Under the pieces are notes generated by a model that worked only from the letters and a program-made list of their open reading frames with translations, made no database searches and had not been told where the DNA came from. From Cavenderia fasciculata (lineage: Eukaryota; Evosea; Eumycetozoa; Acytosteliales; Cavenderiaceae), in NCBI RefSeq assembly GCF_000203815.1, contig NW_004457708.1:248001-312000 (forward strand): 64,000 bases of DNA, written 5' to 3'. Position 1 is the stretch's first letter, and each line of letters starts with the position of its first letter. Both the position numbers and the translations under genes were made by a program. Shown here piece after piece: positions 1 through 11,661 of the stretch.

Positions 1-646
1 CCAAAACTGTGACCGACGATGGTCAAACCAGAACCTGAATTTATACTAGTACTGGCAAGCGCATCCATAACAGGCTGACGAAGTTGATCTATATAAACAG
101 GTGGAAGGCCCATGAATCCTCCACGCCAAGCAACATAGAAACCTTTGGATACCATTGCACTACTATCATCTTGTGGGAAAGGTTTTTGGTGAGCAAAGTC
201 TATATCTTCCATGTCATTGATAATGTCATCAGTTCCTCTGAATACTAAATAATCTGGATATTAAAAAAAGAATAGGAATAATAAAAATAAATATATATGT
301 TGGTCTGCAGAATATTAATGTAAATATATTAAAAGTTACAGTTGTTATCTTGTTCAGCAATGTAGAAGAGACTATCTGAAACAGCTTCTTGATATATGAA
401 GTCAAATCTACCCACTTTGTCTTCTGATGCGTTGAAAAAACCACCAGACAAAGGATTGCCACAGGAATCTGTAGGGTGTTCAAAAGGACAGGACCAGTAG
501 TTGACATATTTACCAAAGCAGTAAGCAGAATAGCTCATTACGAGTCCATTGTAGGCCAGTTCTGGACTAAATTCACCATTTCCTTTGACAAGTGAGATTG
601 ATAAAACAACAAATAAACAAATAAATAATATTCTATTTGATAACAT
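1..646 (-). CDS. Class 3 lipase family protein, secreted, 3' part cut off by window edge
   Basis: Likely exons are 646-340 and 253-1 (continuing off the window), with an 86-bp intron starting GTAACT. The N-terminus is a hydrophobic signal peptide (about residues 1-22: start, Arg, then a Leu/Ile/Phe/Val-rich core ending in VKG). Downstream comes YLVFRGTDD, the oxyanion-region pattern of class 3 lipases, then LTIVGHSFG. That is the GHSxG nucleophile elbow; the catalytic Ser codon lies at 8-6. The family (Pfam Lipase_3) hydrolyses acylglycerols or phospholipids. The signal peptide and the Cys-rich N-terminal part suggest export or lysosomal targeting. The catalytic Asp and His would lie off the left edge, so activity cannot be judged. 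Family assignment is firm; substrate is unknown. Confidence 0.87.
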
Positions 647-1139
647 TGTGGATAAATAAAATAAATAAAGAAAATTGTATGGTTACTTTTTTTTGTTTGA
701 ATCCAATGAATTAAAAAATCATTTAATTGTAATTAGTCCGACCAGTCAACCAAGAATTACATACGTGGTGGATGTCGCGGTTTTAGGAACTGGAAGAAAA
801 AAAATCTTTATGCTGAGGTGGTTTTGATCAGAAAAGGTACCAACAACCCTTCAACTAAGCTGCAGCGCCTTTTGTTGTATAGAGTTGAAAAACATGCTAT
901 GAGATATTTGTTTAGGTCCTAATTCCTTCCTCAATCACCTGATCTGTTTCCTAAAAATGGTCAAAGGTGATATCGTGGAGACCAACCTAGATTTCTTTTT
1001 TTAAAAAGAAAAATCAGAGGAAATCAAATTGGTGTCGTGGCATGTCCAAAGCGAAGGTTGGATCAATGAACATAACATAACATGTTATGATTAATATTAT
1101 GTTGTCTCAACCATTCTCTATTCAATACAATTAATAGCT
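647..1139. other. Divergent intergenic region
   Basis: This stretch lies between the start of the lipase gene (minus strand) and the start of the next gene (plus strand), so it should hold both promoters. Long T and A runs occur near both ends. The middle (about 770-1060) is less AT-rich and contains no open frame or tRNA-like fold that I could support. Confidence 0.5.
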
Positions 1140-2438
1140 ATGAAGATATATCTTTATGTGTATGCTGTTCTGCTATTGTTGCAGTCTCTGCTTGCAAGTG
1201 TATCAATAGCCGTATGTATTGTTATCATCATCATAACTATCTGCAATTTTATACTTGATTGATTCTAGACACTTACTAACCACACAATTTATCATCAAGG
1301 GAGCACCAACAATTCTTCACATATTTGATACTGATCTAACATATTACGCCCTCAACATTTCGAGTGGAGATCTCATCACTAAACAAAGCATACCTTTACC
1401 TGGAGCAGATTTGGTGGAATTGAATGGTGTTATTCTACCATCTTCAACTAGCGATGAATTTCTACTGATTGGAGGTAATATTACTGATGTTGGTCAATCT
1501 TATATTCCAATCATTTGGTCCTATAATGTATTGGTACGTATTATTATTGACATTTGTAATATATATAACAATAATAATAATAATAATAATACAGTGACAA
1601 TATTAATTCAAATACTTCTCTCTCTATATATCTCTTCTTTTTTTTTTTCTTTTAACAACAGACCAATACTCTAGTCCAAAAATCATTCATAGATGTAAAG
1701 TTTCAACAAATCTATTACCAATGGGGTATTCAGATAGCATCTTATGATTCAATTAATAATATAGTTTACTTGAATGCTGATTTTAAAGGATATCCAGTGT
1801 TGCTCAAATTTGATTATAATCAACAAAAAGAGTAACTATATCCACATACATATTATTGTTTTTTAAATGATTATTAATTCAATTATTATTTTAGGGAAGT
1901 AATAAGTTTACCAGGTACAGGATGGTATATACAATCATCATACAATGAGACAACTAATATGTGTTATTTGGGTGGTACAAACCAAGTAGCAAATCAATTT
2001 AGTCAGATGGTAGTTGCCACCTACAACTCGGTGACTGGAAATACATCATCACACATCATTACATTTGATGTTCCTGATAGTTGTTACTACTCGATTGCCA
2101 TGTATCAATATAACTCCAAGTTCTATGCCGGACTCTATGGTGCCTCAGGTTCTTGTCCATCATTTATATTTGAAGTGGATATTGTTGGAAACACTACAAC
2201 ATTACTAGCCACCATCCAAAAAGATAACGCTGCTCCATTTGATTCCTATATATATTTTGTATTCGATAATATCAATGGGTATCTAGCCATGGTTGCAACG
2301 AGCTTTCTTGATTATACAAAGCTTGAAATTTGTATGGTCAATCTTAATACCTACGAGGTCGACCAATATACTTTACCAAACATACTTAGCAAGCTCAATG
2401 CTGATGAAGAAGATTTTTTAATGACTCTATCTAATTAA
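1140..2438 (+). CDS. Secreted protein of unknown function; 5' exon does not close in phase
   Basis: Proposed exons are 1140-1211, 1269-1533, 1662-1831 and 1895-2438. The first exon encodes a clean signal peptide (MKIYLYVYAVLLLLQSLLAS). The rest is a beta-rich protein with repeats of the type 'value over time/display' seen in beta-propellers (LITKQSIPLPGADLVELNGV, VVATYNSVTGNTSSHIITFD, LEICMVNLNTYEVDQYTL). I do not recognise a named domain. Introns 2 and 3 close in phase and use GTACGT and GTAACT donors. Intron 1 (1212-1268, GTATGT...TAG) leaves one base too many: exon 1 ends on a complete codon, but exon 2 opens with a single leftover base. Either there is an indel, the real first exon differs, or the gene is damaged. 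The three downstream exons are the supported part. Confidence 0.55.
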
Positions 2439-2977
2439 TTCAATTAATAATAAACCATTTATTTATATTTGCTTACTTTCTGTATGTACTGTATGTGAGG
2501 GTGAAGTGTGAGGTGAGTGAAGAAAAGAAAAACAATTAATAATTAAAATCTATATTTAGACAATCAAAACATATTCATGTTCATTGGTTTTTCTCTATTT
2601 CTTTTATTATATTATTTATTGTTTTTGAAAAATAATAATAATAATGAGACATTGTCTTGTCAAAGTGTAAACTGAGTTAGAAATTATTATTTTTTTGAAC
2701 AATAATCTTTTGTGTGAGAATTGTGGGATAGGAGAGAGATTGAACCTTTGAAGACCCTCTTCTTCAACTTCTTCTTGAAAAAAAAAAATAAAAAATAATT
2801 TCTGATGAAAAGATTTTTTGATTAATCATCCTTTCTTTCATCATTAATTTAATTACACACAAACACACATTGTATACATAGAGAATAGAGAATAGAGAAA
2901 TAGACACAACAGATTATCATCATCATCATCATTGAACAACACAACACACAGTACAGTATAATATAGACAAGCAACAA
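2439..2977 (+). promoter_or_regulatory. Upstream region of the polyQ/polyN gene
   Basis: This is the 3' flank of the preceding gene (ATTAATAATAAA just after its stop) followed by A/T-run-rich sequence typical of dictyostelid promoters. Near the end it has CA-rich and (ATC)n stretches. No gene is visible. Confidence 0.4.
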
Positions 2978-3055
2978 ATGATGCCTATATCGAAACCTAT
3001 AACATCAAACATTAGCAATAGCAGCAATGCATTCTACCCTCCATTGTAAGTTGAC

Positions 3056-3091
<36 letters not shown>

Positions 3092-3347
3092 GAATGTTGG
3101 TTGATTGATTGTTTGTTTGCATGGTCGCATTGGATAAGAAAGATAGTGGATGAAATGGACCGGACCATTGATTGATTAGATTGTTGCTCTTCCCCTTTTT
3201 TTTAATTTTTTTTTTTTTAAATGTTAATCTAATCTTCTTTCTTCTTCTTTCTTCTTCTTCTTTGATCAATAATTAGTAATCTAATGCAACAACAACTTTT
3301 GCAACAACAACAACAACAACAACAATTACTTCAACAACAACATGCTC

Positions 3348-3394
<47 letters not shown>

Positions 3395-4320
3395 AATAAT
3401 AATAACAATAACAATCGAACTGTTTCAGAGTATATAACAGGATGGGGAATAGGATTACCCAACTCAAATCATCTAGTTGGAAGAGCCTTTAAGTTGTGTC
3501 ATCCCCTCTTTATCAAATTTTTGGAAGGTCTAGTAGTCGAAGAGAGATCCAACAACAACAATCACAGCAACAAACAAGAAAAGATTGAACTCAAAAAGAA
3601 AATGATACAGTTTCAAGAGAATGCCAGACAAAAACAAATGTACTATGAAAAACAGCCTTCTTTGCAACTCGGACAATGGGACATTGGCATGTTTTGCGCC
3701 TTTTTCCTAAAGACTCAGGGTGCTGTGCAACAGGCATTTGGCAACAGTGACAGTAGTAGCTGTGTCAGAGCCTGTCTATTGGAAATACAAAGAGTGTACA
3801 TTATTTGGGAACAAGAACAACAACAACAACAACAACAACAAAATGGCTCTTCTTCATCCTCTTCACTATCCACTTCAAATGGTATGCTTGGATTGTTGGG
3901 ATTGTTGAATGGTGGTGGTGAACATCAACACCAACATCAACAAGAGGTTACATCATCAATTAATATTGATGTTTGTATTGGGATTTTGGGATCGATGGAC
4001 AACTTGTTGTGTGAACTCGGTTGTGTCAAAGAGGCCAAAGAGCTACGAGTCATCAAACATACCCACTATCTAACTGTATTTAAAAATTTTGGTACTGGTG
4101 TATTCTTTAATGACCATGTATCGGCTCAGGATATCTTGACACACACCTATCACAACATTGATAGTTTATTCCAAGTCAACTCGCAACAACAAAAACATCA
4201 ACATCAACAACCACAACAGACAATACTACAACAACAACAAACACCACTATCACCATCACCATATGGTTCAACCAATCTATTTATAAATTCACAAGATTTA
4301 TTTCAATCTCAATTATTACT

Positions 4321-4396
<76 letters not shown>

Positions 4397-6158
4397 CTTC
4401 AATTACTCAACAAATTAAAATTAAATACACAACCCGAGGATTTATATTTTGGTAATGCCACTGAAAATGAAAATGGTTTTGGTAATATCCATACCCATCA
4501 TTTGGTTCCAGACACCTCGTTAATGTCAACATGGAACAATTCAATGGACAATAGTTTTTTTAATAATATTTTAAATCATCCAATAACAAATAATAATAAT
4601 CATAATAATAATATAAATTATAGTATATTAAATAATCATCAACTAATTAATAATAATAATGGAAATAATAATAATAGTAGTAATAGTTTTATTGAAAATA
4701 ATAATAGTATTTTACTACATCTCAACAATAATGTTGTTGAAATTGAAAAAAATACTCTATTTAATAATAATGATAAAATAATTGAAAATCATCATCATCA
4801 ACAAGAACAAGATAAAGATGAAATAGAACAACTACAAGATGAAGATGAACAAGAAGAAGAAGAAGAAGAAGAACAAGAAGAGAATCTTTTAGAAGAGAGA
4901 AATATTATTGTTGGAGAAGATTCTTCAGATCAAGAACAACAATTAGAGCAAGAAGAAGAACAACAACAACAAATAATTGAAGATCTTGATCAAAATAATA
5001 ATGTTAATCAAAACAGTATATGGAATGGTGGATTGGCTGGTCTAATTCAAAAACAATTAAAACAAGAAAATCATCAAATTCAAACTCCAACTACAAATAT
5101 TCAAAAAGTAAGTCGAAAGATAAAACAAATAGGGTTAATAATATTATATTTCCAATTACTTATTCATTTTAATTTTCCTTTTTTTTTTTTTTAGATAATA
5201 ACAAAGATAATTTCATTAGAACAATATGAATATGAATATTTAGAAACTAGAAGAAAAATTATTCCACAATTCTTGGTTAAATATCCCAATCTTAGAATAG
5301 AGGTTCAAACACCATCAAAGTTGAGTGTAGAGGTGACAGGACCATCGAATGCAGTGTTGGATTTTGAGTCGACTGTTGACAGGGAACTCGAATTCTTTAC
5401 AACTTGCAAGGTCGACTTTTCTTCAGACAATACCTTTCCCTACAAGGTTATGTCATTATTGACCAAGATCCAAGCCACCGTTGACACACTTCCAAGCGAG
5501 GTTGGCATGTATCGTCCAATGAGAAAGGAAGACAACTCCAAGTATGACATCAACAAGACCATTCTCTATGGTGTCGAATCCAAGGTCTATGACGTTGTCG
5601 ATGAACTCGAAGACTATATGAACAGCTTGCATCACGATGGGTACAGTCCAAGAAACGTTAAACAATTATTGGCCTTTCTCGAAAAGGATGACCTTGAAAG
5701 TGGAAAATACAAAAAGGGTAGTCCAGAGTCAAAGTCAAAGAGACAGGTCCTCAAAACAGTCTTTCATGCCAACATTTCCAAAGACTCCACTCGATTCTGT
5801 CATCAATGTAACCACTGAAAGATCAGAAGATATTCAATACATTAGAGATGAATTACAAAATGTCCTAAGAGAACCAGATTGGACTTATAAAGTATTTGAA
5901 AATTTAAATGATTCTCTTGATGTATGTAAATAAGAAAAAAAAAAAAAAACTAAAAGTAAAAAGGAAAGGAAAAGATAGCTTATTTATTTATTTATTTTAA
6001 TTTATTAGGGTGCTCTTGAATCTAAATGGAAATCATTGTGTAAAAGTAGTAATGTTAGATTTTATGTAAATATTAATAATTCAATTATTTTAATTGGATC
6101 TTCTAGTCCAGTTAAAGCTATTCAATCAATTATCCAAAAAGATATTTCAACAAATTAA
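2978..6158 (+). CDS. Large polyQ/polyN protein with a possible C-terminal RNA-binding-like region; one-base frame break in exon 3
   Basis: Exons are 2978-3045, 3277-5107, 5195-5921 and 6009-6158, about 924 aa if the frame break is ignored. After the N-terminal Gln block (3305-3393) comes a conserved-looking globular part: GWGIGLPNSNHLVGRAFKL, then LGQWDIGMFCAFFLKTQG and ILGSMDNLLCELGCVKEAKEL. A second CAA run (4320-4395), Asn-rich stretches and an acidic Glu/Gln block follow. The C-terminal 290 residues are globular again (KYPNLRIEVQTPSKLSVEVTG... and a final IILIGSSSPVKAIQSIIQKD that resembles a KH-type helix-strand unit, a loose impression only). Exon 3 is 727 nt, yet both its ends are phase 0. 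The reading frame shifts between about 5755 and 5818, most simply by one surplus base in the run at 5776-5781. A gene split into two at the 5108-5194 intron is possible, but that intron has good borders. Function not recognised. Confidence 0.7.
3054..3092 (+). repeat. (GATT)n microsatellite in intron 1
   Basis: About nine perfect copies of a four-base unit lie just after the donor of the first intron (3046-3276) of the polyQ gene. It is unremarkable in dictyostelid introns but length-polymorphic by nature. Confidence 0.9.
3305..3393 (+). repeat. CAA repeat encoding polyglutamine
   Basis: A near-pure CAA run with short interruptions encodes Gln in the polyQ gene. A second purer run lies at 4320-4395. 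The almost complete absence of CAG shows replication-slippage growth of one codon rather than selection for Gln alone. Confidence 0.95.
4320..4395 (+). repeat. Pure CAA repeat encoding polyglutamine
   Basis: This is a run of about 25 consecutive CAA codons inside the 2978-6158 gene, between a Ser/Pro-rich segment and a Leu/Asn-rich segment. Confidence 0.95.
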
Positions 6159-6482
6159 AGAAGAAATAACAAATAACAAATAATATAATAATAATATAAT
6201 AATAATGAATAATGAATAATAATGAATAATAATAATAGTCAATGGATAATAAAACAAAATTGTATATCTAATCAAATATAATGAGTCACCAACCAAAGTG
6301 TTGAAATTTTTAAAACAGTGGAAAAGAGAAACAAAATTCGATGAAAAATCTTGAGTCATTTTGGAAATTGCGATGGAGGTTTTTGGCAAAGGTATTTATA
6401 AATATTGGGATCAATTCTCATAACGTTAGATACAACTTAATTATTATTATCTAACTAAATATATATATATATATTGTAAATC
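6159..6482 (+). promoter_or_regulatory. Intergenic region upstream of the first NSF gene
   Basis: An A/T-rich 3' flank with repeated (AAT)n is followed by a moderately complex patch (about 6290-6400). A TA-dinucleotide run comes just before the NSF start codon. No gene is supported. Confidence 0.4.
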
Positions 6483-8817
6483 ATGATGACAAGTTCATTT
6501 GTTAAGCTAAAAGTACAACAAGTAGGTGTAGATTCAGATGCATACACCAACCGAATGTATCTACATCCCAAGACCTATGAAAAGATCATCCAATCATCTC
6601 CAACTAGCAAAACATCAGAGAATGGTAACTACATTACATTCTATACAGTTAGACACCACTCAAAGAGGGTTTTCTCAATATCGTATGTAATACCTATTTG
6701 TCATTATCACAAGTCTATTCTATTCTATTCTATTCTAATACTTTGCTTACTTTATATTTTTTAGACCATCATCAAAAATTAAAGAAGAAGATATTGCTGT
6801 ATCAAAAACACATAGAATTTGGATGGATGTTGGAATAGGGGAAGAGGCTACAGTAGAATACTATAGTCCAGAGATAAAGACTATTGCATCGATTACATTC
6901 AAGATTGATTATTTCACAAAAGGTAGAACCGGTGCAAAATTTGATTCAAAGGCTATCATTGCTCAGATATCAAGAGATTACAATAATCAATACTTTCAAC
7001 ATGGTCAATCAACTCTTCTTTTGGTAAAAGATAATCTCGAAATCATAGTCTCTGACATTAAACTTTCAGAGTCGGATCAACCAACCAACTCACCACCAAA
7101 CCTCGTTGGTATTTATGGTTTACTCTTATCAACTTCACAAATCCTTATTCAAAAGGCTGATAATGCAACCATCAATATTGATGTATCTGTCGATGGACCA
7201 CTACAATCCAATCAAATATTCAAACAAGATTGGGACTTTGAAAATATGGGTATCGGTGGTTTAGACAATGAATTCCGTGATATTTTCCGTCGTGCATTTG
7301 CATCACGTATCTTTCCACCTGCCATCGTTGCCAAACTTGGTGTTCAACATGTTAAAGGTATCCTATTACATGGCCCACCAGGTACTGGAAAGACATTGAT
7401 TGCTCGTCAAATTGGAAAGATGCTCAATGGTCGTGAACCAAAGATTGTATCTGGTCCAGAAGTATTGGGTAGATATGTTGGTGAACCAGAAGAGAATATT
7501 CGTAAATTATTCAAAGATGCTGAAATTGAATACAAGTCTAGAGGTGATGATTCTGCACTTCATATTGTTATTTTCGATGAAATCGATTCAATTTGTAAAA
7601 CTCGTGGTACAAAGACTGGTGATGCTGGTGTCAACGATTCAATTGTCAATCAATTACTTGCCAAGATTGAAGGTGTTGAATCTCTCAATAATATTCTTAT
7701 TATTGGTATGACCAATAGAAAGGATATGATTGATGAAGCTCTTCTTCGTCCAGGTCGTCTTGAAGTACACGTTGAAATATCTCTCCCAGATGAACATGGA
7801 CGTCAACAAATCTTCAAGATCCATACATCTAAAATGCAACATAATGGACTTCTTGCCAAAGACGTCTCTTTGGATCATTTAGCACGTGTCACTAAAAACT
7901 ATAGTGGTGCTGAAATTGAAGGTGTCGTTAAAGCTGCCACCTCTTATTCATTCTCTCGTCAAGTTGATACCAAGAACTTACGTAGTGTCACACTCAAAGT
8001 CGAAGATTTAAATGTTTGTGCCGATGATTTTGAACGTGCACTTAAAGATATTAAACCAGCATTTGGTCAAAACGATGAACAATTTAGAATGTATGCTATC
8101 AATGGTATTATCAATTATGGTCCCACCTTTGAAAAGATCCAATTATCAGGTAATTCATTCATTCAACAAGTTAAAAACTCAAGTCGTACACCACTCGTCT
8201 CTGTTTTATTATCTGGTAAACCAGGTTGTGGTAAATCATCTCTTGCCTCTACTCTTGCTCAAAGCTCAGACTTCCCATATGTAAGAACCATCAGTCCAGA
8301 TGATTTGGTTGGATTCACCGAATCTGCCAAGACATCCAAAATCACCAAGATCTTTGAAGACTCTTATAGATCACCACTTTCATGTATTGTCATTGATGAC
8401 ATTGAACGTTTAATCGAATTTGTACCAATTGGACCACGTTTCTCCAACTCCATTCTCCAAACACTCTTAATTTTACTCAAGAAAACTCCACCCAAAGGAA
8501 GAAAGTTACTTGTTCTCGCCACCTCATCCGTTCCAGAAGCTGTTAGAGATTTAGGTCTTGGTAATTGTTTTGCTACAACCCTCCCCATCCCATCAATCAC
8601 CACCAAAGATGAATTCTCAAAAGTTGTTCAAGAACTCGGTGTATTTGGTCCATCAGAAGTTAAACGTGCCGCCGAAGAATGTTTTAATGATAGAACACCA
8701 ATCACTATCAAACAACTTATTATGGCTATTGAAATGGCACGTCAAGAAGATTCTGGTAGTTTAATTCAAAACCTTAAACAATCAATGGTTGATTTCCAAT
8801 TACGTGATTTGTATTAA
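6483..8817 (+). CDS. nsfA: N-ethylmaleimide-sensitive factor (NSF), copy A
   Basis: Exons 6483-6682 and 6765-8817 give 750 aa, the usual NSF length. NSF is the hexameric AAA+ ATPase that works with alpha-SNAP to take apart cis-SNARE complexes after membrane fusion. The N domain occupies about residues 1-210 (DAYTNRMYLHPKTYEKI, SITFKIDYF). D1 has Walker A GPPGTGKT near residue 270, Walker B IVIFDEIDS and the sensor/arginine-finger segment LLRPGRLEVHVEISLPDE. D2 has Walker A SGKPGCGKSS near residue 550 and IVIDDIERL. All expected nucleotide-binding residues are present. The single 82-bp intron lies in the N domain at the same place as in copy B 2.6 kb downstream. Two ATGs lie next to each other at the start; the first is used here. 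The symbol is borrowed from the D. discoideum single-copy gene; which of the two copies is the direct counterpart is unknown. Confidence 0.97.
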
Positions 8818-9104
8818 CATAAAATAAAATAAATAATTAATAAATAAACAAATAAAAAATAATAAATAATATTATTATTTGTCAATTCCTTAAAAATACA
8901 GAATTAATTATTCAATATCTTTATTATACTTTTACTTTTTTGAAAAAAAATAAAGAATAGAGTAAAAATCAAAAATATTTCTAAATGTGGTTGTGACTCA
9001 CAACAAAACAAAAATCTTCCCCTAATTACTTTTTTCATTATTTTATCTATCTCTTTTTTTAAATTATTATTAAAAGGTTATACATATACATATAGGATAG
9101 ATAA
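8818..9104 (+). other. Spacer between the tandem NSF genes
   Basis: Just after the copy A stop lie several AATAAA-type signals (about 8821-8870), then T-runs and a TATA-rich stretch directly before the copy B ATG. I see no similarity to the sequence upstream of copy A, so the promoters are not part of the recently shared segment. Confidence 0.5.
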
Positions 9105-11488
9105 ATGGAGACGATATATAGATTAGCTGTAGTAGCAGTACCTCAAGATACAGATGCATACACCAACAGAGTATACATCAACCAACAGACCTTTCAAGAA
9201 CTCATTCAAACTGGTCCATCTAGCAAAGTATCAGAGAATGGTAACTACATCACATTGTTTACAGACAATGACCGTTCAAAGAAAGTTCTTTCAGTTTCGT
9301 AAGTTATCATTAAACAACAATAAATCACATTGTTTATCATTCATTTACTAATTCTATCTATCTATCTATCTATTCGTTTGTTGAACATCATCATCTGACG
9401 ATAAATTTAATAATATTTTTTTTTTTTTATGTTTGCAGACCATCACCAAAGATACCAGTAGGATCAATTGGTGTATCAAAGATACATAGAAATTGGATGT
9501 TGTTAGGTTTAAAGGAAGAGGTTTCAGTACAATACTATAGTCCAGAGATAAAGACTATTGCATCGATTACATTCAAGATTGACTATTTCACAAGAGGTAA
9601 AAAGGGTCCCAAGTTTGATTCAAAGGCTATCATTGCTCAGATATCAAGAGATTACAACAATCAGTACTTTACAGAAGGTCAAGCAACTCTTATTCAAGTA
9701 CGTGATAATCTTGAAATCACAGTCTCTGACATTAAACTTTCAGAGTCGGATCACCCAACCAATCCACCACCATACCTCTCTGGTAGCTATGGTATGCTCC
9801 TATCCACCTCCCAAATCCTCATTCAAAAGGCTGAAAACTCAACCATCGATATCGATGTCTCACTCGATGGACCACAACAAACCAATCAAATCTTTAAGCA
9901 AGATTGGGACTTTGAAAATATGGGTATCGGTGGTTTAGACAATGAATTCCGTGATATTTTCCGTCGTGCATTTGCATCACGTATCTTTCCACCTGCCATC
10001 GTTGCCAAACTTGGTGTTCAACATGTTAAAGGTATCCTATTACATGGCCCACCAGGTACTGGAAAGACATTGATTGCTCGTCAAATTGGAAAGATGCTCA
10101 ATGGTCGTGAACCAAAGATTGTATCTGGTCCAGAAGTATTGGGTAGATATGTTGGTGAACCAGAAGAGAATATTCGTAAATTATTCAAAGATGCTGAAAT
10201 TGAATACAAATCAAGAGGTGATGATTCTGCTCTACATATTGTTATTTTCGATGAAATCGATTCAATCTGTAAGACTCGTGGTACAAAGACTGGTGATGCT
10301 GGTGTCAACGATTCAATTGTCAATCAATTACTTGCCAAGATTGAAGGTGTTGAATCTCTCAATAATATTCTTATTATTGGTATGACCAATAGAAAGGATA
10401 TGATTGATGAAGCTCTTCTTCGTCCAGGTCGTCTTGAAGTACACGTTGAAATATCTCTCCCAGATGAACATGGACGTCAACAAATCTTCAAGATCCATAC
10501 ATCTAAAATGCAACATAATGGACTTCTTGCCAAAGACGTCTCTTTGGATCATTTAGCACGTGTCACTAAAAACTATAGTGGTGCTGAAATTGAAGGTGTC
10601 GTTAAAGCTGCCACCTCTTATTCATTCTCTCGTCAAGTTGATACCAAGAACTTACGTAGTGTCACACTCAAAGTCGAAGATTTAAATGTTTGTGCCGATG
10701 ATTTTGAACGTGCACTTAAAGATATTAAACCAGCATTTGGTCAAAACGATGAACAATTTAGAATGTATGCTATCAATGGTATTATCAATTATGGTCCCAC
10801 CTTTGAAAAGATCCAATTATCAGGTAATTCATTCATTCAACAAGTTAAAAACTCAAGTCGTACACCACTCGTCTCTGTTTTATTGTCTGGTAAACCAGGT
10901 TGTGGTAAATCATCTCTTGCATCCACCCTCGCTCAAAGCTCAGACTTCCCATATGTCAGAACCATCAGTCCAGATGATTTGGTTGGATACACCGAATCTG
11001 CCAAAACATCTAAAATCACCAAGATCTTTGAAGACTCTTATAGATCACCACTTTCATGTATTGTAGTCGACGACATTGAACGTTTAATCGAATTTGTACC
11101 AATTGGACCACGTTTCTCCAACTCCATTCTCCAAACACTCTTAATTTTACTCAAGAAAACTCCACCAAAAGGAAGAAAGTTACTTGTCCTCGCCACCTCA
11201 TCCGTTCCAGAAGCTGTTAGAGATTTGGGTCTTGGTAATTGTTTTGCCACAACCCTCCCCATCCCATCAATCACCACCAAAGATGAATTCTCAAAAGTTG
11301 TTCAAGAACTTGGTGTATTTGGTCCATCAGAAGTTAAACGTGCCGCCGAAGAATGCTTCGATGATACAACTCCAATCACTATCAAACAACTTATTATGGC
11401 TATTGAAATGGCACGTCAAGAAGATTCTGGTAGTTTAATTCAAAACCTCAAACAATCAATGGTTGATTTCCAATTACGTGATTTGTAA
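9105..11488 (+). CDS. N-ethylmaleimide-sensitive factor (NSF), copy B
   Basis: Exons 9105-9298 and 9439-11488 give 747 aa. The domain order matches copy A: N domain, D1 (Walker A GPPGTGKT, Walker B IVIFDEIDS) and D2 (SGKPGCGKSS, IVVDDIERL), with every catalytic motif intact. The N domain is clearly diverged from copy A (for example METIYRLAVVAVPQDTDAY against MTSSFVKLKVQQVGVDSDAY). D1 and D2 differ by only a handful of residues: F/Y before TES, I/V before DD, and NDRTPI/DDTTPI. The N domain binds alpha-SNAP/SNARE, so the two copies could differ in adaptor or expression rather than in enzyme activity; that is inference. The intron is at the same position but is 140 bp long and unrelated in sequence. 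Confidence 0.97.
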
Positions 11489-11661
11489 TAACACACAAAA
11501 AAAGAATAAATAAAATAAATAAATAAATATTTTCCTTATGTTTCATATTTGTTGTTATTTATCTTTTGAAAAAACAATATTTATTTACTTATTTATAATT
11601 TTGTTGTTGGTGGTTGAGTTTGGTTTTTAGTCCTTTTGGTTTTTGTTATCCTTTTTTGTTT

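Noticed and set aside
3273-3467. Poly-valine open frame opposite the CAA repeat
   Set aside because: It is the reverse complement of the glutamine repeat and has no independent coding signal.
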